Shown here: one piece after another, positions 26,591 through 33,653 of the stretch
How the letters are laid out: every line of letters begins with the position of its first letter
Position numbering within the stretch: position 1 is the first letter of the stretch
Assembly (NCBI RefSeq): GCF_000428825.1
Contig: NZ_AUAR01000002.1
Coordinates: forward strand, 62,001 to 126,000
Length of the DNA stretch: 64,000 nucleotides
Direction of reading: 5' to 3'
Source: Desulfomicrobium escambiense DSM 10707
Lineage (GTDB): Bacteria; Desulfobacterota; Desulfovibrionia; Desulfovibrionales; Desulfomicrobiaceae
Notes under the pieces: generated by a model
Seen by the model: the letters and a program-made list of their open reading frames with translations, nothing else
What the model was told of the DNA's origin: nothing
Databases searched by the model: none
Translations under genes and position numbers: made by a program

Positions 26591-27189
26591 CCGAAGCCCA
26601 GCGCACGCTGAAGCGTCTCGGCATCACCCACCTCTGGCGCCAAAAAGATTCTGCTCTGCAAGAACCCGCCCCGGCTGTTGCAAACACCGTGGCCACGGCA
26701 CTGGACACCGTTCCCCTACCTGCCTCTCCGCGCAGGCCAGCCCAAAAACCGAGCCAAACCGAGGAGCCTGTGCCGCCGCTTCTGCGCTCCCTGTTTCACG
26801 GGAAACAATCGCCCGTCCGCACGCTGTGGACCTACGCTGGCCTGTTTGCCGACATGCAGCAGCCCACCCCGCCCCCGCGCCTGGACATGTTCAGGAAAAT
26901 CCAGGCCAGCGTCCGCTCGCACCTAGGCTGGCCGGAGAACGACATCTGCGCGTGGCCCCTCGATGTCGCGCCAGAACTCTTTGCCCAGGGCATGCGGTTT
27001 TTCGTTCCACGCATCATCATCTGCTTCGGACCGGCGTCGCCCGTTTCAGGAGATCCGAACTCCGGCAACGCCGTTGCCGTGTTTGGCAGCTCCGAACTTC
27101 GGCTGCTGCCGAACCTCGAAGACATGGCCGCTGGCGACAAGCAGCTCAAAAACGACGCCTGGCAGATTCTGCAGGGTATCCGCAGCTGA
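26566..27189 (+). CDS. Conserved hypothetical protein
   Basis: A 207-aa protein of unknown function. A Pro/Thr-rich linker (about residues 30-70) precedes a conserved-looking domain with LWTYAGLFADMQ, WPENDICAWPLD, FVPRIIICFGPA and LRLLPNLEDMAAG. The pattern of conserved aromatics suggests a compact alpha/beta fold, but no catalytic motif is visible. TTG is chosen as the start because GGAGGA lies 7 bases before it. It overlaps coaBC by 25 bases. A parS-like site sits at 26792-26807 within it. Confidence 0.65.
   Translation: MDLDEYALTEAQRTLKRLGITHLWRQKDSALQEPAPAVANTVATALDTVPLPASPRRPAQKPSQTEEPVPPLLRSLFHGKQSPVRTLWTYAGLFADMQQPTPPPRLDMFRKIQASVRSHLGWPENDICAWPLDVAPELFAQGMRFFVPRIIICFGPASPVSGDPNSGNAVAVFGSSELRLLPNLEDMAAGDKQLKNDAWQILQGIRS
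26792..26807 (+). promoter_or_regulatory. parS-like site 2 (inside the 26566 gene)
   Basis: TGTTTCACGGGAAACA differs from the general parS TGTTTCACGTGAAACA at one position. It lies in coding sequence 1.5 kb upstream of parA and is the closest match of the three. Confidence 0.8.
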
Positions 27190-27308
27190 ATTTCCCTCCC
27201 GTCTGTCCGTTCCACCTGCCTCATTTTTCACGCACACAATTCCGTATTGCTCAGAAATGCTCGTTGCGCTAGGTGAACTCCATTGTCACGTTTCACATGG
27301 AGCACCGC

Positions 27309-28316
27309 ATGAAAATTCTCATCACGGGCGCCGCGGGGTTCATCGGCTTTCACCTCGCCAAGCGTTTCGCCGCCGCCGGAGCGGACGTCTACGGCATCGA
27401 TAATCTCAACGATTACTACTCGGTAGCGCTGAAGAAAGACCGCTTGCGCCAGCTCGAAACAGAGCAGAATTTCCGTTTCGAACCCATTGACCTGGCCGAC
27501 GGCGAATCCCTGAACGAACTTTTCAAGGCCTTCGGGTTCACCCACGTCGTCAACCTGGCGGCTCAGGCCGGGGTGCGCTACTCGCTCATCAACCCGAAAT
27601 CCTACATAAACTCCAACATCGTCGGCTTCGCCAACCTGCTGGAGTGCTGCCGCCACAACGGCGTGGAGCACCTGGTCTACGCCTCGTCAAGTTCCGTCTA
27701 CGGGCTGAACACGCACATGCCCTTCTCGGTTCACGACAACGTCGACCACCCCGTCAGCCTCTACGCCGCCAGCAAGAAGTCCAACGAACTCATGGCCCAC
27801 ACCTACAGTTACCTCTACAAACTGCCGACCACGGGCCTGCGATTCTTCACGGTCTACGGGCCGTGGGGACGGCCCGACATGGCGCTGTACCTCTTCACCA
27901 AGGCCATATGCGACGGCAAGCCCATCAACGTCTTCAACCACGGCAAGATGCGCCGGGACTTCACCTACATCGACGACATCGTCGAAGGGGTGTTCCGCGT
28001 CGTGCACCGCATCCCCGAACCCAACCCCGGGTGGGACGGCAACGCACCGGACCCGTCCTCCTCGCCCGCCCCTTACAGGCTCTACAATATCGGCAACAAC
28101 AACACCGTCGAGCTGGAGCGATTCATCACCGTCCTGGAGGACGCCCTCAGCCGCAAGGCCGTGCGCAACTACATGGACCTGCAGCCCGGTGACGTGCCGG
28201 CCACGTACGCCAATGTCGACGACCTGATCCGCGACGTCGGATTCAAGCCGTCCACGACCATTGAAAAAGGAATTTCGAGGTTTATCGACTGGTACAAGGA
28301 CTATTACCGCAACTAG
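27309..28316 (+). CDS. UDP-glucuronate 4-epimerase / NAD-dependent sugar epimerase
   Basis: An SDR-family epimerase, 335 aa, of the UDP-glucuronate 4-epimerase type (LspL/GAE/WbpP-like). It makes UDP-galacturonate or similar sugars for surface polysaccharide. N-terminal Rossmann motif [12 protein letters not shown], active-site SSVYG and YAASKKSNE (Tyr-xxx-Lys), [17 protein letters not shown], and [15 protein letters not shown] lies 6 bases before the ATG. The exact nucleotide sugar is inferred. It ends 36 bases before the parA start. Confidence 0.88.
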   Translation: MKILITGAAGFIGFHLAKRFAAAGADVYGIDNLNDYYSVALKKDRLRQLETEQNFRFEPIDLADGESLNELFKAFGFTHVVNLAAQAGVRYSLINPKSYINSNIVGFANLLECCRHNGVEHLVYASSSSVYGLNTHMPFSVHDNVDHPVSLYAASKKSNELMAHTYSYLYKLPTTGLRFFTVYGPWGRPDMALYLFTKAICDGKPINVFNHGKMRRDFTYIDDIVEGVFRVVHRIPEPNPGWDGNAPDPSSSPAPYRLYNIGNNNTVELERFITVLEDALSRKAVRNYMDLQPGDVPATYANVDDLIRDVGFKPSTTIEKGISRFIDWYKDYYRN

Positions 28317-28330
28317 TTTCCCGTGAAACA
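28315..28330 (-). promoter_or_regulatory. parS-like site 3 (upstream of parA)
   Basis: AGTTTCCCGTGAAACA reads TGTTTCACGGGAAACT on the minus strand, sharing the same 14-mer as sites 1 and 2. It lies between the epimerase stop and the parA start, where ParB could also regulate parA. Confidence 0.8.
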
Positions 28331-28352
28331 ACTGGACCGGGAGGACGAACCT

Positions 28353-29141
28353 TTGGCGCAGACAATCGTTTTGGCGAATCAGAAAGGCGGCGTGGGCAAG
28401 ACGACGACCACCGTGAACCTGGCGGCCTCGCTGGCGGCCATGGAGCGGCGGGTGCTGGTCATCGACTGCGACCCCCAGGCCAACGCGTCGAGCGGGCTTG
28501 GGGTCGACGTGAGCGGCGTCCGAAGTTCCGTGTATCAGGCCCTTTTCGACCCCCGATCGGCCTCACGGGCCATTGTCGGGTCGGACATGGACTTTTTGAA
28601 GATCATGCCTTCGACGCCGGACCTTGTGGGCGCCGAACTCGAACTGAGCGGGGAGCGCGACCGGGAGTTCATGCTGCGCGCCGTCGTGCAGGGCCTGGAA
28701 AAGGACTTCGACTACATCCTCATCGACTGCCCGCCCTCCCTGGGCCTCATCACGATCAACGCCCTGTGCGCTGCCCGGTGGCTGCTCGTGCCACTGCAAT
28801 GCGAATACTACGCCATGGAGGGCATCGCGCAGCTCATGAAGACGTACGGATTGGTCAAGGAACGGCTCAACCCGAAGCTGGAAATCCTGGGGATTCTGCT
28901 GACCATGTTCGACAAACGCAACAAGCTCTCCTTCATGGTCGAACGCGAGGTGCGCGACCATTTCGGAGAGCTTGTCTTCAGCACGTCCATACCGCGGAAC
29001 GTACGCCTGTCGGAGGCCCCGAGCCATGGCCTGCCGGCCATCCTCTACGACATCCGCTCCCTGGGCACCCAGTCGTACATTTCCCTGGCCCAGGAGATCA
29101 TCGAGTGCCCTAGGCTTCAGCCGCAGGTACAGGACGCGTGA
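28353..29141 (+). CDS. parA: Chromosome-partitioning ATPase ParA (Soj)
   Basis: Walker-type ATPase that, with ParB, segregates the chromosome origin. The 262-aa protein has a deviant Walker A NQKGGVGKTTTTVNLA, Walker A' (VLVIDCDPQANASSG) and Walker B (YILIDCPPSLGLIT). TTG 28353 is chosen because GGGAGG lies about 7 bases upstream and gives the usual N-terminus (AQTIVLANQK). A GTG ten codons earlier is the alternative. Its 3' end overlaps a small antisense gene by 25 bases. Confidence 0.95.
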   Translation: MAQTIVLANQKGGVGKTTTTVNLAASLAAMERRVLVIDCDPQANASSGLGVDVSGVRSSVYQALFDPRSASRAIVGSDMDFLKIMPSTPDLVGAELELSGERDREFMLRAVVQGLEKDFDYILIDCPPSLGLITINALCAARWLLVPLQCEYYAMEGIAQLMKTYGLVKERLNPKLEILGILLTMFDKRNKLSFMVEREVRDHFGELVFSTSIPRNVRLSEAPSHGLPAILYDIRSLGTQSYISLAQEIIECPRLQPQVQDA

Positions 29142-29527
29142 GGCGCGCAGGTGACCGTGACCTTGTCCTTGAAGTGGCGCTTGGTGATGCGGGAACCGCA
29201 CCCGGCGCACTTGAAGGCCAGCAGGCCGCCCATGTTGGCCGCTGCCAGGGTGAACTTGCGCGGCTCGTCGGCCTGCCAGTCCTCGGTCGAGGCGCCGCAG
29301 GTTTCGCAGGCCACGTCCGTGGGGAGGTCGTAGCGGAGGTCCCAGTGTTTGACCAGAAGGTCATAGTCGGCCATGGGCTCGACCAAGGGTTTCTCCGCAG
29401 GGCAAAGCTTGTCGAGGACGGCGAGGACATGCTTGCCGACATGCTGCCACATCTCCTCTTCCAGAAAGACGCCCTGGGACTGCCCCTTGGCGTCGACGAC
29501 ATATCTGATGGCCGTTTCCTTGTTCAC
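29117..29527 (-). CDS. Small Cys-rich protein between parA and parB, unknown function
   Basis: A 136-aa protein of unknown function on the opposite strand to parA and parB. Its C-terminal half has paired cysteines: CETCGAS, FKCAGCGS and CAPHASCTCG. These could form one or two zinc ribbons. The N-terminal half is acidic and helical (GVFLEEEMWQHVGKHVLAVLDKL). GTG 29527 is chosen because AGGAG lies 6 bases upstream. The gene is convergent with parA (25-base overlap) and divergent from parB. Confidence 0.7.
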   Translation of the reverse strand: MNKETAIRYVVDAKGQSQGVFLEEEMWQHVGKHVLAVLDKLCPAEKPLVEPMADYDLLVKHWDLRYDLPTDVACETCGASTEDWQADEPRKFTLAAANMGGLLAFKCAGCGSRITKRHFKDKVTVTCAPHASCTCG

Positions 29528-29620
29528 ATGGGCTCCTGAGGTTGAAGTTACGAACAGCTTTTCTCTAAATACGAAACGCCCGGGGTCAACGACCCTGGCG
29601 CAAACATCCGCGGGTGGATT

Positions 29621-30505
29621 ATGACTCTCAAGAAACGCGGGCTCGGACGCGGGCTTGATGTACTCATCAAGAGCCGCAATGTCGAACCCGAACATGAAGC
29701 CGAAATCGTGAATCTGAACATGGAGGCCCTGAGCCCCAACGTTCACCAGCCCCGCCACCACTTCGACCAAGCGGCGCTCGAGGAGCTAGCAGCGTCCATC
29801 AAGGCCCAGGGCCTCATCCAGCCCATACTGGTGCGGCCTCTGGCCGAAGGCGGGAGATACGAGATCGTGGCCGGAGAGCGCCGCTGGCGCGCCTGCCAGA
29901 TGGCCGGCCTCAGGAGCATCGACTGCATCGTCCGCACCATGGACGACTACGAGAGCATGGCCATAGCGCTCATCGAGAACCTCCAGCGCGAGGATCTCAA
30001 CCCCATGGAGGAAGCCCGGGCCCTGGGACAGATCAAGGAGCATTTCGAGATCACCCAGGAGGAGTTGGCGGACAAGGTCGGCAAGAGCCGCCCTGCCGTG
30101 ACCAACAGCCTGCGCCTCCTGCGTCTGCCGCAGACCGTGCAGACCATGCTGGAGGACGCGACGCTGTCGGCCGGACACGCCCGCGCCCTCCTCGGTCTGA
30201 CCGAGGAAAAGGACATGGAGGACGTGGCCGCCATCATCGTCGCCAAGGGGCTCAACGTCCGGGCGACGGAAGAGATGATCAAGAAGTTCAAGCAAAAGAA
30301 AGGTCGGGGCGCCAACGCTGGAACACGCAGAAAACCGGTTGCCGAGGATATAGCCAAGGTCCTGTCGGGGCTGAACAAACGTTTCTCCATCAAGCATTCC
30401 GGGTCATTAAAGAAAGGCAAGATCATCCTGTCCTATGCCAGCAGCGAGGAGCGAGAACGGATCGCCGCCTTGCTCGAACGCATGGCCGAGGAGGAACACG
30501 CATGA
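29621..30505 (+). CDS. parB: Chromosome-partitioning protein ParB (Spo0J)
   Basis: DNA-binding CTPase that loads at parS and spreads. The 294-aa protein begins [13 protein letters not shown], has the CTP-binding segments GGRYEIVAGERRWRACQMAG and ALIENLQREDLNPMEEA, and a helix-turn-helix (TQEELADKVGKSRPAVTNSLRLLRLP). The C-terminal dimer region follows. Its stop overlaps the hldA start by four bases (ATGA). Confidence 0.96.
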   Translation: MTLKKRGLGRGLDVLIKSRNVEPEHEAEIVNLNMEALSPNVHQPRHHFDQAALEELAASIKAQGLIQPILVRPLAEGGRYEIVAGERRWRACQMAGLRSIDCIVRTMDDYESMAIALIENLQREDLNPMEEARALGQIKEHFEITQEELADKVGKSRPAVTNSLRLLRLPQTVQTMLEDATLSAGHARALLGLTEEKDMEDVAAIIVAKGLNVRATEEMIKKFKQKKGRGANAGTRRKPVAEDIAKVLSGLNKRFSIKHSGSLKKGKIILSYASSEERERIAALLERMAEEEHA

Positions 30506-31521
30506 ACCTGGCCTTCAACGCGTCCCGCATGATCGGCTCCCGCGTGCTGATCATCGGCGACATCATGCTCGACCAGTACCAGAAAGGGGTTGTCGAACGC
30601 ATCTCGCCCGAAGCGCCAGTGCCCATCGTCAAAGTCACGGACCAGAGCTTCAAGATCGGTGGCGCGGGCAACGTGGCGCAGAACGTCGCCACCCTGGGCG
30701 GCAAGCCGACCCTCATCAGCCTGTGCGGCGAGGACGCCTACGGCCGGAATCTGAGCGAAATCTGCACGGAACTCGGGGTGGAATGCCGCCTGATCACGTC
30801 TCAGTTCCGAGAGACGACCCTCAAGACGCGCATCATCGCCGCCCACCAACAGATGCTGCGTGTGGACCGGGAAACGGACAGGCCCCTGGACAGCCTCGAA
30901 TTTTCGAAACTGACCGAGGCCGTGGACGCCAGGATCGACGAATTCGATACCGTCATTCTCTCAGACTACGGCAAGGGCGTCATCTCGGAAAAATTTCTGA
31001 ACTGGTTCCACGGGCGAAAGAAACCGGGACAGAAAGTCATTCTCGACCCCAAGACATGCAACTTCCCGCACTACTCCGGTCTGTACAGCATGACGCCCAA
31101 CACCAAGGAAGCGTCGGAAGGGGCCGAAATGCCCATCACGTCCCGCGAAGATATCATCGAGGCCGGGAAAAAAATCATCCGTGAACGACGCCTGCAGACC
31201 CTGGTCATCACCCTTGGCGCAGACGGCATGGCCGTGTTCCTGCCCGGAGCGGGCGTCTTCCACCTGCCGACCATGGCCAAGAAGGTCTTCGACGTGACGG
31301 GTGCCGGCGACACGGTCATCGCCGCCATCGCCCTGGGGCTCAGCTCCGGTCTCGATCTGCTGAGCGCAAGCATCCTGGCCAACTGCGCCGCAGGGTTGGT
31401 CGTGGGACAGGTGGGGGCCGTAGGCGTGAGCCAGGAGGAGCTGACCGAGGCACTCGGCGCCTGGACTTCGGTCCACCACGAAAAATGGTGCGACCTCGCG
31501 GCCGCACCACCATCGGAATAA
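30502..31521 (+). CDS. hldA: D-glycero-beta-D-manno-heptose-7-phosphate kinase
   Basis: Phosphorylates heptose-7-phosphate at C1 in ADP-heptose synthesis for the LPS core. The 339-aa protein is a PfkB/ribokinase-family kinase (N-terminal half of E. coli HldE, also RfaE1). IGDIMLDQYQKGVVERISPEAPVP, GGAGNVAQN and the catalytic DVTGAGDTVIAAIALGL segment are visible. It is translationally coupled to parB by a four-base overlap. The matching adenylyltransferase gene is 6.5 kb away at 23466. Confidence 0.93.
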   Translation: MNLAFNASRMIGSRVLIIGDIMLDQYQKGVVERISPEAPVPIVKVTDQSFKIGGAGNVAQNVATLGGKPTLISLCGEDAYGRNLSEICTELGVECRLITSQFRETTLKTRIIAAHQQMLRVDRETDRPLDSLEFSKLTEAVDARIDEFDTVILSDYGKGVISEKFLNWFHGRKKPGQKVILDPKTCNFPHYSGLYSMTPNTKEASEGAEMPITSREDIIEAGKKIIRERRLQTLVITLGADGMAVFLPGAGVFHLPTMAKKVFDVTGAGDTVIAAIALGLSSGLDLLSASILANCAAGLVVGQVGAVGVSQEELTEALGAWTSVHHEKWCDLAAAPPSE

Positions 31522-31536
31522 AAACCATCCGGGGGG

Positions 31537-32085
31537 TTACAGGCTGCACGCTCCGCCGCAGCATGGCCCCCCCAGGCCCGTGTAGGCAGTCAGTATCCTT
31601 CGCTCCTTGAGCAGACGTTCCTCGCCGAAAGGAGGACATGGGTGCTCCCCGGCCAAGGGCGCTAAATCCCACCACAAGGGTATGGCGTGAAAACCCGAGG
31701 CAATGGCGTCGCCAGTTCTGGACTCGACGAGAACAAGTTCCATGGAATCCGTCACGGCGACAAGAGGAAACGGGGCAGGAAGATGGATGCGGGCCGCAGC
31801 CACGCTTTCGCGAACGAAGGTGCCGACCTCGCCAGGACAGAAGAAAAGGGCCAGCAAAGGCTCTCCGGCGGGACCGAAAACCGCGAGGTCGACAACAGCC
31901 GACTGTCTCTCGCCGCCGACTTCGTAAACAAGCTCATATTTGGGCAGGACACTCTCACGCGGGTATTTCCTGTCTTCGACCAGCATGCGCGCCAAGGCCT
32001 GACGCAGGTCCTCGTAGGTCGTGTCCATGATTTCCCTGCCCGTGAGGTAGTCCGTGATGACACGGTTCAGGCTGACTTCATGCAT
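31537..32085 (-). CDS. HsdR N-terminal-like nuclease-fold protein
   Basis: A 182-aa protein resembling the type I restriction enzyme R N-terminal domain (HsdR_N, PD-(D/E)xK-type fold). It has YPRESVLPKYELVYEVGGE, VVDLAVFGPAGEPLLALFFCP and a following AARIHLPAPFPLVAVTD. No helicase or methylase neighbour exists, so this is not a restriction system. The C-terminus GGPCCGGACSL is Cys-rich and unusual. Function unknown. It is divergent from the DAC-domain gene and convergent with hldA. Confidence 0.7.
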   Translation of the reverse strand: MHEVSLNRVITDYLTGREIMDTTYEDLRQALARMLVEDRKYPRESVLPKYELVYEVGGERQSAVVDLAVFGPAGEPLLALFFCPGEVGTFVRESVAAARIHLPAPFPLVAVTDSMELVLVESRTGDAIASGFHAIPLWWDLAPLAGEHPCPPFGEERLLKERRILTAYTGLGGPCCGGACSL

Positions 32086-32158
32086 GAGTACCTCCGGTGT
32101 TTCATGTCACAACATAAGCCTTACGGCTCGACACGCAAGCCATCGCGGCGGGTACGCG

Positions 32159-32187
32159 TTGACCCGTTGCCAAGCGTGGGGTAGTAA
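32159..32187 (+). promoter_or_regulatory. Candidate sigma-70 promoter of the DAC-domain gene
   Basis: TTGACC and TAGTAA are spaced by 17 bases. The implied transcript start is about 20 bases before the ATG at 32213. Confidence 0.45.
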
Positions 32188-32212
32188 CGCCGCAAACCTC
32201 TGGAAGGTAGTC

Positions 32213-33643
32213 ATGCAGGACCTGTTCTTCCTCAAATGCGTCGACCACATCCACGGCGGCCTGGCCAACGGGCTGACGCGTTTTTCTGGTCCGAGCCGGG
32301 CGGCGATCGTGTATGCCATGCGCAAGGACGGTCCTGTGCACGTCTACGATCCGCACGACCTGCTGCGGGGCCACGAGCCGCGGCTGCGGGAGCTGTATCT
32401 CAAGGACGGGTTCTGGAAGCAGTGCACGAGAGCCGAGACGCGTGAGGAAGCAGTGCACTGCAGGAGCCTCGACCTGACCGGTCTGGTCTCCTACGGCGGC
32501 AACTACCGCAACATTTTCCACCAGATGTGGTTCACGGAGCAGCACCCGGACATGTGCTCGACCGGGCCCACGCAGTGCTGGCTGGAATACGCCTGCAGAC
32601 TGCTGTCCCAGGACCTCGGCACGCGCAGCATCCTGGACCTGGAGACATCAAGCTACGTCCTGCAGGACTTCGCCACACACGCCGTGCGCGACCACCTCGT
32701 CGACATCCGCAACCTGAGCGTCGGTCCGGACACCGGACTTCGCATCTACCCCCTCCTCGAAGCGATCCTGAGCATCTCCAAAACCCAGGAAGAAGGGAAA
32801 TGGCCCCACGGGGACCTCATCTTCGTGGAGCCAAGCCACATCGACCGGGTGCACTACCTGGCCACCTTCGGGGAATTCGAGCGGCCGGCCATGAAGGACA
32901 TCAAACACATCAGAAAGCTGCTGCAGTCTGTGGAAGGGAACCGGCACAAACTGGTCAGCGACGGGCAGCAGATCGTCGGCATCGGCACCGGCCGCATGCC
33001 CGACTTTTCCGTGATGGCGGAATTCAGGGGCCGACACGGCTTCATCCGCCTGCAAGACGAGACGGTGTGCAGCTTCGCCGACGGCAGCTACCACTCCTCC
33101 ACCCGCAAGGCCAACCTGGTGCAATTGGAAGAAGCGCTGCTGGAATTGAACCTCGATTCGAACAAGACGTACTCCATCATGAAGGTCGTCGGCGTGCTGG
33201 TCAGCAGCGCCCAGGAAAGAAAACACGGCTGCGCGCTGGTCCTGGACTACGGAAGCCCCCTGGCCAGCATTTCCGGGCAGCACCTGGAATCTCCCCTGGA
33301 TTTGAAGCGGCACATGGACCTGGAGCTGGCCACGGCGCTGGCCAAGGTCGACGGCGCCCTGCACATCGACATGATGTACCTGAAGCTGAACGCCTTCGCC
33401 ACGCTTCTCGACGGCCGGGCCGTGGCCGGGGAGAACAGGTCCCGCGGCGCGCGATTCAACTCGGCCCTCAGGTTCACGGCCGACCACGATCAGGTCATCG
33501 TGGTGGTGGTCAGCTCCGACCGCCCCATCTCCGTCATCCAGCACGGAACGGAACTCAAGGCCGCCTGCGATTGGGTGCCCAGGTATCAATGCCTCTCCGC
33601 CCCCCCCACTCTCGAAAAGTGGATCGAGGACGCCGTCTCCTGA
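32213..33643 (+). CDS. DisA/DAC-domain protein, putative diadenylate cyclase
   Basis: A 476-aa protein with a C-terminal diadenylate-cyclase-like (DisA_N) domain in about the last 150 residues: VDGALHID (the DGA motif), SRGARFNSALRF where classical enzymes have RHRxA, then VIVVVVSSDRPISVIQHG. DAC domains make c-di-AMP from two ATP. The RHR motif is altered, so activity is uncertain. The first 300 residues are a large domain of unknown function with YGGNYRNIFHQMWFTEQHP. No membrane segment. AAGG lies 5 bases before the ATG. It is convergent with glnD. Confidence 0.72.
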   Translation: MQDLFFLKCVDHIHGGLANGLTRFSGPSRAAIVYAMRKDGPVHVYDPHDLLRGHEPRLRELYLKDGFWKQCTRAETREEAVHCRSLDLTGLVSYGGNYRNIFHQMWFTEQHPDMCSTGPTQCWLEYACRLLSQDLGTRSILDLETSSYVLQDFATHAVRDHLVDIRNLSVGPDTGLRIYPLLEAILSISKTQEEGKWPHGDLIFVEPSHIDRVHYLATFGEFERPAMKDIKHIRKLLQSVEGNRHKLVSDGQQIVGIGTGRMPDFSVMAEFRGRHGFIRLQDETVCSFADGSYHSSTRKANLVQLEEALLELNLDSNKTYSIMKVVGVLVSSAQERKHGCALVLDYGSPLASISGQHLESPLDLKRHMDLELATALAKVDGALHIDMMYLKLNAFATLLDGRAVAGENRSRGARFNSALRFTADHDQVIVVVVSSDRPISVIQHGTELKAACDWVPRYQCLSAPPTLEKWIEDAVS

Positions 33644-33653
33644 AACCGGCGTT

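Noticed and set aside
27288..27303. Further parS-like sequence (CGTTTCACATGG)
   Set aside because: Only one half matches the GTTTCACGGGAAAC core; the other half does not, so I did not count it.
31537..32085. Restriction-modification system
   Set aside because: Only an HsdR N-terminal-like fold; no methylase, specificity or helicase partner.
32098..32113. TGTTTCATGTCACAAC as a parS site
   Set aside because: Right half deviates at several positions from the locally repeated consensus.
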